Positions 44,692-54,900 of a DNA stretch of 64,000 nt are shown here, piece by piece. The notes beneath the pieces are model-generated. The model was not told the DNA's origin, did not search any database, and was given only the letters and a program-made list of their open reading frames with translations. Where the stretch lies: assembly GCA_017311315.1 (NCBI GenBank), contig CM029610.1:7056387-7120386 (forward strand), written 5' to 3'. The translations under genes and the position numbers were made by a program. Source of the DNA: Dendrocalamus latiflorus. Its lineage: Eukaryota > Streptophyta > Magnoliopsida > Poales > Poaceae. Every line of letters begins with the position of its first letter. Position 1 is the stretch's first letter.

Positions 44692-44927
44692 TGTTGTGGC
44701 TACAGACCAAACAGAGAGAGAGATGGTAGTGGAGAGGTGGGAGTGTTCTGTCTCACCCTCCCCCTTATCTTGATATATATATTCACATGGGGTCTACTTT
44801 TACAGTTATGCCCTTACATCCATACATCCCCATTAGGGGCACTTATGTCATTACACATGTTACTCTGGTTCTTATAACCTCCTAACAGGCCTGCTGGGCT
44901 TAGGTGGGGGCCACCCCTACGACAGGC
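44692..44927 (-). repeat. 5' LTR of the Tat element (about 236 bp)
   Basis: Reads TGTCGTAGGGG ... CCACAACA on the minus strand, with a TATA box (GAATATATATATCAAG, about 44772-44787) and a CT-rich leader. The inner edge is fixed by the primer-binding site. The outer edge is my best TG...CA choice and cannot be checked, as no second copy is in the window. Confidence 0.6.
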
Positions 44928-45148
44928 TCTATTCTCTTATGGACGTGAGTTGCTATCTTTATCAAATTGTATGCTATCTTTATCGAATTTTACAGGCACT
45001 TCGGGCACTCCGTTTGACTATGGCTTTGTGGTCGAAGTAGTAGTTGAGGCTAGGTGCCATAGCGCTTCAAGTGTAGCGCTTCGATGACGTTCTTGACCAC
45101 AACATAGACCACGATGTTTCAAGTAATTTTTAGAAAAAAGGTCATGGT

Positions 45149-45213
45149 CGAAGCGCCGTAGTTGAAGCGGTCGTTGGGGCTGGTTGCTATAGCGCTTCGA
45201 CTACGGCGCTTCG
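45149..45213. repeat. Inverted repeat at the array orientation switch
   Basis: A 21-nt arm at 45149-45169 (CGAAGCGCCGTAG, then TTGAAGCG) and its complement at 45193-45213 differ at one position and are separated by 23 nt. It can form a strong hairpin. Confidence 0.85.
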
Positions 45214-45274
45214 ATCACGTTCTCGGTCATGCCGCGAGTCACGACGCTTCGAGTACGGCGATTCGACCAAAGCC

Positions 45275-45530
45275 AGTTGCATCACATTCAGAACTGAAAA
45301 TGTTAATCGAAGATGACCAAGGCGTTCCTTCTACTACAACAAAAAATACAGTATCTAAAGAAGTGCTTTCTTCTATGTAGTACCTCCTGTTATTACCGTT
45401 GCCAGCCAGTTACATCACGTTCAGGTCTGAAAATGATAATCAAAGATGACCAGGGCGTTCCTTCTGCTAAAACAAAAAATATAGTATATAAAGGAGTGCT
45501 TTCTTCTATTTAGTACCTCCTATTATTACC
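45275..45530 (+). repeat. Tandem duplication of about 125 bp
   Basis: Two copies, about 45275-45398 and 45403-45530. Each contains CCAGTT(G/A)CATCAC, GAAGATGACC or AAAGATGACC, GGCGTTCCTTCT, then AAGTGCTTTCTTCTAT or GAGTGCTTTCTTCTAT and TAGTACCTCCT. Non-coding. Confidence 0.8.
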
Positions 45531-48500
45531 ACTACTTTTCTATGATACACTTTTCTAACCTTTTAGGATTTTGTAAAAAAATACTTACTTCCTTACTACA
45601 TGCAACCAACACATATATAGACTTCAATAATCATAGCTTTCTTCGAATCCTGTATCATACTCCATATGTATGTGCTTATTCATGTATATCTAATATACGT
45701 TTTGCCTTCTGTATTTTGCCATTTGGATTGACCATGTTGTGTCGACCACGCTGTTTCGATCACTTTGGTTCAACCATGTTAGGTCGACCACGCTCTTTCG
45801 ACCACTTGGGTCAACCACGCCTGTTTGATCATGATATTTTTGATTATGAGGTTTCAACCACGTTGGTTTGACCACGATAGTTCGACCAGGTTGGTTCCAC
45901 CACGTTGTGCCGACCATGATATTTTGACCATGTTTGCTCGACGATGTTGTGTCGACCACGATGTTTCGAGTACATTGGTTCAACCAGGATGTTTCAACCA
46001 CGAAGTTTTGAGCATGATAGTTTAAGTACAATACGTTCGACCATATTGTTTTGACCACGAGGTTTCGAGCATGATATGTTTGACCATGTTGTTTTAACCA
46101 CATTGTGTCGACCATGATATTTTCAACCACGAGGTTTCGACCACCATGTTTTGACCATTTCGGTTGACCACCCTGGTTAGACCACGAATTTTCGATGAGG
46201 ATGTTTCGACTGGGTTATTCTGACCATGGTTGTTTGTCCATGTTGTTTTGTTGCAATCACGGTTGTTCGACCATGATGGTTTTGACCAGTATGATTTCAA
46301 CCACTTCGGTCGACCACGGGGTTTCTACCACTTCGGTCGACAACGGTTGTTCGACCATGATGGTTCCAACCATGACGGTCGACCACGAGGTTTCGGCCAG
46401 GATATTCCAACCACATTCATTCGATCATGGTGTTTTGACCACCATGTTTCAATCACGTTGTGTCGACCACGCTAGTTCGACCACGACGTTTCGACCACTT
46501 TGTGTCCACCACGCTGGCTCGACCATGATTGTTTCGACCACTTTGGTCGACCATGATACGTTCGACCATGATATGCTCGACCACGTTGTTTGAACTACCT
46601 TGGTTTGACCATGATACACTCGACTATGTTGTTTTAACCATGTTGGTTCAATCATGATAGTTTCGATTAGGATGTTTTGACCACGTTTGCTTGACCACGA
46701 GATTTCGACCAGGATATGTTCCACCATATTGTTTCGACCACGATAGTTTCGACTAGAATCTTTCGACCACGACATTTTCGACCAGGATGTTGTGATCACG
46801 ATACATTCGACTAGGTTGTTTCGACCATAATATTTTGACCACCTTATTTTGGCCACTTAGATCAACCATGTGTCGACCACGATGTTTCGACCACATTAGT
46901 CGATCATAGTGTTTCCACCACCTTGGTTCAAGTTCGTTAGGTCGACCACGTTGTTTCGACCACTTGAGCCGACCATGCTGGTTCGACTATCATGTTTCGA
47001 CCACGATATGTCAATCATGATAGTTCGACCAGGTTGGTTCCACCACGTTGTGCCGACCACGATGTTTTGACCACGTTTGTTCGACCACGATGTTTCGATT
47101 ACGTTGCTTCGATCATTTTGGCTAGGATGTTTTGACCACTTCGGTTCGATCACAAGGTTTTGAGCACGATACGTTCGACTATGTTGTTTCAACCACGAGT
47201 GTTTCGACCACGATACGTTCAATCGTATTGTTTTGACCACGATACGTTCGACCACTTCGGTTCGACCATGACAGTTTCGACCAACATGTTTTGATCACGA
47301 TACGTACGACCAGGTTGTTTCGACCACTTGAGTTGGCCACGTTGTACCGACCATGTTGGTTCGACCATGATAGTTTTGACCAGATGTTTCGACTACTTTG
47401 GTTTGCACGAGGTTTTGAGCACAATACGTTCGATCATGTGTGTTTTGACCATGAGGTTTCGAGCACGATACGTTCGACCACGTTGTGTTGATAACGATAT
47501 TTTCGACCACGAGGTTTCGACCACCATGTTTTGATCACTTCGGTCGATCACGTTGTGTTGACTACTCTGATTCAACCATAATTTTTTCGACCAGGGTATT
47601 TCGACCATGTTGTTGTGACCACGAATGGTTTCAACCAGAATGATGTCGACCACTTTGGTTGACCACGAGATTTCGACCAGGATGATTTTGACCACTTCGG
47701 TCGACAATGGTTGTTTGACCATGATAGTTCCGACCACGAGTTTTTGACCAGGATTTTTCGACCATGTTCGTTCGAACACAGTATTTCGAACACCATGTTT
47801 CAACCACGTTGTATCGACCACACTGGTTCGACCACGATGTTTCGACCATGATTGTTTTGACCACTTTGTGTCCACCACGCTGGTTCGATCACGATTGTTT
47901 CGACCACTTCGGTCGACCATGATACGTTTGACCATATTGTTTCAACTATGATACGTTCGACCGTTTTGTTTGAACCACCTTGGTTCGACCACGTTAGGTT
48001 GATCACGCTGTTTCGACTATCATGTTTTGATCACTTGGGTTGACCACGAGGTTTCAATCATATTGTTTTGACTATGGTGGTTCGATCATGACGTTTCGAC
48101 CACTTCAGTCAACCACGTTGTGTCAACCATGATGGTTCGATCATGTTGTGGTTCCATCACGTTGGGCCGATCATGTTGTGCCGACCACGATGTTTCGACC
48201 ACCTTGGTTGACCACGTTATGACAATCACGATGTTTTGACTACATTCGTTCGACCATGTTGTTTCGACCACGAGATTTCGACCATAATGTTTCAATCACG
48301 TTAGTTCGAGCATGTGGATCGACCACAATATTTTAACCACATTCCTTCAATCGTTCTTTTGACCGTGTTTTTTCGACTACGATATTTCGACCACGTTATG
48401 ACAATACGGTAAACCGATCATGTGATTACGAGCACAATGGTTCGACCACGAGATTTCGATCACATTAATCCGATCACATCCTTCAACCACCTTCCTTCCA

Positions 48501-48793
48501 CCGCGATGTTTCGCCCACATTGATAGACTACGACGTTTCAACAATGTTGTCCAACCACCATGTTCCAATCACATTTGTCAACCACCTAGATTCCAACATA
48601 TTGGCACATCACGGAATAAAACCCCACAGTTTTCCGAGAATTACGCATCAGTTCTTGATTTTTTCGTAAAACACATTCTTTTATGTAATTAAGTCTTAAT
48701 TTTTACAAAAAAATCTCCCTTACGAATTGTGTACTTTTTTATCCATGTAGTAGCTAACGCAGTGTTGCACTATGCTTCCGCATCTAGTAATAA

Positions 48794-48825
48794 CTAGCAG
48801 CATAGGCGCGGCGACACGCCGCGCC
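48794..48825 (-). mobile_element. Helitron-like 3' terminus on the minus strand
   Basis: A perfect hairpin, GGCGCGGCG-ACA-CGCCGCGCC (48805-48825), lies seven bases from CTAG (48794-48797), followed on the minus strand by T. This is the canonical Helitron 3' end. The element body would extend to higher coordinates (48826 to about 49250, GC-rich). I did not find an unambiguous 5' TC end. Confidence 0.5.
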
Positions 48826-49856
48826 AGCCACCGTGTGCACCGAAATAAAAGAGGCGATAATTTGTGAGGAGTTTTTTAAAAAAAATCGAGGGCACATGCG
48901 TATTTTCGAAAAAGGTAAAGGGTTTTTTCGTAAAAATTGAGGACCCGTATGTAATGAAATGAGGACCCGTACGCAATTTAGAAAACCGTGGGGCGCCATC
49001 CTGCAAACTGGAGGGGGTTTTTCAGGAAAATCCGCCGTAAAAAAAACCGCCAGGGACCTCTTCGCGAGGAAAAAGGACCTCTTTGCGAGGAAAATGGACA
49101 TGTACGTAATTTCCAGAAAACACGAGGAAACTATCTCCCCCGGCCGTACCGAAATCCCCCGCCACGCGCCGGCCGGAGCGCGCGGGCGGGGGGGCGTGGC
49201 CGAGCGCCCGCCCGGGCATTCCCCCTGCTATAATGGGGTTCTTGATTATAAGAAGCAAAATGTAGTGTGCCTTTCACTTTTAAGGCACTTGTCGTGCGTA
49301 TTTTACTTTCCACCGTTGTAATTTCTCTACCTAAAGAAAAGTTTTGTCAGATCAAGTTGGATTCTAGCTAGGAACCGCTGGCTAGAGGTACCGTATTGCA
49401 CTGTGCCTTACATCATCGTGGCCGATCGAGAGAAGTGTATCGACGCAAGCAATTCCTTCATGCAGGGACCAGCAGCTAGCCCGTTATTTTCAACTTCTTT
49501 CAATAAATATTATCTATTAAATTAATAAATTATAGCATATATCATATAAAAGCACAGATCAAAAGAATGCCACGTAGCACTGCCTGCGTCACATCGTTCT
49601 CCTCGCAAGTCTCAAGGAAACACATACATAAGGGCTGTACAGTGTGCATGGTACACACTAGCACATGTGTATGTGTCCTTGAATTTCTGGAGGCGAGTAG
49701 AGGATGGCAATTGGCAAGGTGCTTTCTCGTTTCCTATGTAGGAGCCTTTGCATGCACATACAAGACGCACCCCGGTGGCTCTCTCGCGCCTTTGATGCGA
49801 ATTAGCTTTGAAACACGCATGATAATGTGGAGGAGGATCTAGGGAGGTGATCATTT
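48826..49856. other. Possible Helitron body, then intergenic DNA
   Basis: 48826-49240 has A-rich and GC-rich blocks with near-repeats (GAGGACCCGTA twice; GGACCTCTT..GCGAGGA twice), consistent with a non-autonomous element. From 49250 on nothing is recognised. Confidence 0.35.
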
Positions 49857-50118
49857 GAGTTTTTTTTTGTGGCTTATAATTTTTTTGTGACTTATAGCTG
49901 AAAAGTACTGTACTTGACTGAAAAACACTGTAGCTGACATAGGCTTATTTAGCATAATTAAATTTAAAAAAATTAAAAAATATGTTAGCCCATTACGTAT
50001 AATACAAACAAATACAGGAAAAAAAGAACCAGCAAAAAAGCTCAACAAAAAGCCAAAAGTTCAAAAAAAGACGAAATTTATGAATAGTGAAAAATAAGCT
50101 GAAGCAAAAACAATCAAA
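49857..50118 (-). repeat. MITE-like repeat, family R2 copy 2 (inverted)
   Basis: The reverse complement of the R2 pattern at 5280 and 62178: CTTATTTTTCACTATTCATAAATTTC, CTGTATTTGTTTGTATTATACG and TTAGCTATAAG-like ends when read on the minus strand. Confidence 0.6.
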
Positions 50119-51905
50119 GCCTAGATGTGATTTGTATCCTAATAGCCGAAGTGCAACAGTACCTGGAAAAGTCGGTGTTGGAATACTGGTTTTTGCATCG
50201 AGCAGGCAGCATGTAGCAACTTTTAGCGTCTTCTTCCTTTTCTTTGAACCATCTAGCTAGCTAGGCAGGTAATGTAGTGCCATCATTGATCTTAATTTAG
50301 TGGTTTTTCCCTCCCTGTTCTTTTCTGTGATCTGATTACACGTAGTAGTATCATATTATTTAACAGGCCAATTCACTGGTTTCTTTCTTTCGATCTTTGC
50401 AACAAGAAATGTGTAGCATATGACCCTAGCTGGCTAGCTGCCACTTACAACCGAAACTGAAAACCCATGGGCTTGGGTTCATTTCATGTGTCTAGCCACA
50501 ACTGAGTGATGGAATGCAATTGCATTGCTTTAGTTGCAGTGTTGCAATTGCAGTGAGTTGGGAGGTCAACATCTCTCTCTCTCTCTCTCTCTCTCTCTGA
50601 TCTCTCTTTGATCTGACCTTGTTAGATCAGGCTTTGCGGTGCACGGATGTGGACAAGTAATGGCAGGGCTTAATTGGCACCACTGCATATATGCATACAT
50701 GGTGGTTCTCTTAGGATACTAAAGTGACTTCCATTCAATTCTGATGCTGAATGGCACTATGGCAGAAGAGATTACCATGAACAAACAGCAGAAGCATCCT
50801 TGCTGTCCTCAGATGTCTCCAAAGGGAGATAAATCTGCAAGAAACCTCATGATCGTGAATGCGAAAATCATCTGTCGATCGGGTCGCTGCGCCACTGCGG
50901 ATAACCCCAGGCTCTGGTCTCTCCCTCCCATCATGTGCTGATCACACACTGTTAACTGGTGGCTGCGTCTGGCTTGTCAGCTTCTTCCAGCTGCATATGA
51001 TCTCATAAAATGTCTCCTTGGTCTTGATTAGGGTGGCCAGCTTGTTCAAACAACACCCTGCATGCAGGATGGCTACCTGCAGCCTGCAGGCAATGCATTA
51101 TGTTGCAGCATGACTTGTTCGATCGAAGCCAACACACATCAAGAAACTAGCTAGTTTAGGACACTCATCTCTGATAGAGTATGAAGAACGACAGCTGGGT
51201 TGCTGCAAGTTTTGGAGAAGATAACGCGTGAGAAAATGAGGTGCTGTTATTTGGTCTGGAAGAACTGTTGCTCCATCATGTCTGTATTTGATAGCTGAAT
51301 GTGAAATACAAGTGTAATACTAGTAGTATTTCGAGTTACCATGACTACACAGGCATATTTATGCACCTATCGACATAAACACCAAGAGTACCAACACCAA
51401 CGATATGAAGTAGAGTAATAATGTGGAAAATTACCATAGGCAACATGAAAAAAATATTTGTGCCGGAGTTTTCGCCTAGCTTGTCGATGAAAATTGTCAG
51501 CCTAGGAGATGTTTTTTTAGATGCAGGTATGCAGCCTAGGAGATGTTACTGATGATCTTAACGAAGGAAAATGAAACAATTGACAGTGTACTATTGGTGG
51601 TGGGGGGGGGGGGGGGACCCGGCACATCGTTGACAGAAGCCCTCAATTTTGATTTCTTGGCATGAATCATCAATAATTACCAGCTGGGAGCTCTTTTTTC
51701 TCTGGTTCCAACTTCCAGGAACGTTTACAAGAGAAAAGGGGAAAAAACTATATGTTACAATAAGGCAATCTGGGCTAAACAAAATTCGCTTTGCAAAACT
51801 CGTACCGACATCGCAAAGAAATGGCACTATCTCCTACCAGAGGCAAATGCTCAAGCAAATCAAATGAAGGACCACACAGATGAACACAACAGACGCCCAC
51901 ACAGA
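50119..51905. other. Downstream flank of OEP80, no gene
   Basis: Includes a CT microsatellite (about 50571-50599) and a 15-base G run (51602-51616). The OEP80 3' UTR should occupy the right part. No other coding sequence is supported. Confidence 0.45.
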
Positions 51906-54900
51906 TTAATTTCTGTAGCCAACCCCAAAGTGAAATCGTCTTGCTTGTTTATCATTGAAAGCGTATTCGAGTCGCAAAGGTCCCAGTGGGGAGTCCACAC
52001 GGATGCCAAGACCGTATCCATAACCACTTCCAGGTTTCCCACGGGCTCCTGCTGGGTCACCTAAACAAGAAATCACCAGAGATGGTCCAAATGAGAACTG
52101 GGGTTTAGCAAAAAGAGAAGCCATCACTGCAAAATCTGCAACTGTATCAGGCTTGTTCCAGGAGCTGTTAAATTTCATCGATTAACTAGAATAAGGGGCA
52201 AAAGCAATATTTTTCTAATTATCTGAACGGGCGTTTTTTTTTCTTTTCAGACCAAATACGAGGCTTAGAGCATTTGAGTATATCTACAGGACTAGCCTGC
52301 TTTAGCACCAAAGGCCACAAATGTGGACTACAAAATGGTTGTATATGGTCAAAATGTGAGTAGAACATGATTTACCAGGAACTTTAGGACCAGAACCCAG
52401 ATCGCTACCATAGTCACCAAAGACCACACCTTCCAGCAGCCCGAGCTACATACAAAACGAGTACTGTAAGCAATCAAAATGAATGCATGAGATTATAGAG
52501 CAGGCACGATGTGCATCAGAGTAGCACACACAGCAACAAGTAATCCGCACTTGGTGTCATTGCAGATAGCAATCTTCAGACTGACATTTAATTAATTCTT
52601 CAAGTAGCCTATCTATGCATCACTAAGAAGGTCCAAACATGCTCAGGAAACAGTTAGGTTGCACATTTTCACCAGGTAATTCTCCTAAGTTCAGCACTCG
52701 TTGGAGATGTTACACTGATCTGACATGTATAATTATTCGGATCGATCAGATCCAAGTGTGACTATATCTGTCTTAAAAGAAGATAATTTATTGGCAATTG
52801 TACAACTGATATTAGCATTAGATACAGCAAAGAAATTGTAACTATTTCGTATATTGTGCATTTGTTAGTTTGCTTCTCCAAGTTATCTATATTCTTAAAT
52901 CATCCAATTCAACGAAGAAAACTTCATTTTCTGAATTACAAACTATTTTCCAATATTACCTTGTTAGTTTCTTCGTTATATATGCATATTCATGTTGTCA
53001 ACTAGGTATTTGTGGGAAAATATTGTTGTCTTTGTATTTTACTGTACTGGTGTTGCATGTCAATGCCCTTTTAAAGAAGATAGATAACTCAATATACCCA
53101 AGAGAGGCAAAACCTACCATGCGGCAAGAGACTTCTCCACTACCAACCGCATATGAACGACCAGAACCAACAGCACCTTCTTCGTATCCTCTTACACTAT
53201 TTGTACCACCAATTGCAAATGCTTCATGAGGCGAAAAAATTCCCTCCACATGACCTCCAGAAGCACTAGATCACATAAAAGTAATAAAGGGAATGAGTAA
53301 AATAACCGAAAAAATATGTGCAACTTGCTATGCAAAACTTTCAGGTCACAATCGTATTTTTGTTTGACGTCCAACAAAGGCGAGATATGCACTAAAACGT
53401 ACCTTAGAAGAAGTCGAGCAGGACCAATTTCATAGCTCTGCCTCAAACGCGCTGTCACTCTGTTGAAACTAAGCCACTCAGGAAAAATAGGAAGACCTTG
53501 CTCAATGTTGAAAACAGACTACAAGCAGTAACAATGGTAGGAGATAAGAGATTACGACAATAGAATTACAAAGCAGCAGAAAGGAGTAGTATAAATGCCA
53601 ACCATTGTAGAGCTATGATCTCCAGAGTCTGTGTAGACACTTTCAAGCTTAGCTAGCAGTGTGTCATCATAAGCATTTCCGCTGCATTGTCATGACAAGA
53701 ACATCAGATTTCAAATAGTGCTTTAATTCAATAATTGTAATCATGGTGTACCCAAACATATTTATGGTGCAGAATAAAGGTAAATGAGGCATTGAGATTT
53801 CAGACCTGGCAGTTAATTGGCTGTTATAGAAATCTCTGATGACAGGGTTGCCTTTGTCATCACGAGCACCAGCATGCTGTATAGAAAGAGACAGTACTCA
53901 GTAGAATACAATTTGGCTTGTTTTTCAAAGGAAACAGCAGATGTTAAAAAAATTCAACAATGATTAATTTCACTTGTTTCCTACACCGGTACACAAGTGT
54001 GCTCATATACCTTTTTCCGAATTCTATTACCTAAGGTAGTACTAACATCACATCATCATGTCTATTGTGGGATTTGTCTCCGGGCCTACAAGTAGGGACT
54101 ACAGAGAAGGCTACTTGCTTAATACGACATACGATTCACTTGTTTACCTGAAATATTAATCCAAGTGTACCACTCCATTTAGGCCTGAATGGTCGACTAT
54201 ATTCAATACCAGCAGTAACTCGTCCAATTGTAAGGGGACCATGGTCAGGATGGTCCCCACCATGAATAAGTGTTCCAGGAGTCCTAGAGTTCTGGCAAAG
54301 GAAATAATTATAAGAACATACACATGATTCTCAACTGATGCCTGATGGAATCATGGAACTGTGAAGAAGGTATCATATTAAAGGTATATACCTGAACCAG
54401 GATAGTTCTGGAGGTCCTCTTGTTGTCGCCGTCAATCCAAGGGTCAGTGTAGTTTAATCGAAATATAGAATCTATTTGGCCCCTCTCTAGTGAGAGATTC
54501 AACTTCTTGTTCCTCCCAAAAACATTCCGATGAGAATATGCAAAGCTGTTTAAAAACTCGAGTGTGAGAAAAATTTTAGACATGTGCAATTTCAGTTTAT
54601 CGAGGCACATCTATGTCAGTAAATCTAAGATCAATTGCAAAATTAAAATCAACATCTGAATCTGCCCAATTCCTAAAGGCTGCTTGGGCTTTGGTGGGTC
54701 ATCTTAACTTAGGCCACTGCAAACATGGCGTGATGGTGGGGCTTGAGGACAGTGTAACACAATTAACATTGACCCTTGTGTTAAGAGTAGGTTGTCACAT
54801 GTCAAAATCCTAGCATTACAAACAGCACCAGAATAGCTGAAGACATACACATTAAACTGTGAAAATACCTACTAACCTTCCAATAAGTCCAGAAAGAGGT

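Larger units (their letters stand above)
34446..44927 (-). mobile_element. Tat-lineage Ty3/Gypsy retrotransposon
   Basis: Read on the minus strand: 5' LTR (44927-44692), primer-binding site, gag-protease, RT with connection RNase H and a second RNase H, integrase, a tandem-repeat block (39160-37965), then an additional gene in antisense (35123-37841). A second RNase H, 3' tandem repeats and an antisense extra ORF are together diagnostic of the Tat group (Ogre, Retand and Grande relatives). I found no matching 3' LTR near 34.4 kb, so the 3' end seems lost or diverged. Frameshifts and a stop in pol show it is inactive. The left limit is approximate. Confidence 0.85.
44990..48600 (-). repeat. 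Degenerate TTCGACCAC tandem array (3.6 kb)
   Basis: From 45700 to 48600 nearly the whole sequence is short units of about 12-20 bp with TTCGACCACGATGTT, GTCGACCACG or TTCGACCATG. The core TTCGACCAC is the reverse complement of the GTGGTCGAA core at 1-1060. The left fringe (44990-45270) still has GTGGTCGAAG in the forward sense, so the orientation switches near 45.2 kb. Minus-strand frames are stop-poor and encode VVETSWSK-like repeats, which I treat as a by-product. Confidence 0.88.

Noticed and set aside
43883..44773. 296-codon plus-strand frame opposite gag
   Set aside because: Shadow of the GC-rich gag frame on the other strand; low-complexity Ala/Ser/Pro composition and no known domain.
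44692..44927. Reading the LTR as extending into the array to about 45 kb
   Set aside because: TG...CA ends with TATA box and primer-binding site fit the short LTR, and the following sequence already contains array motifs; still untested without a second LTR.
45690..47935. Minus-strand open frames of 60-180 codons in the array
   Set aside because: Their peptides are direct translations of the short DNA repeat in several frames at once; no domain, no start context and no splice structure.
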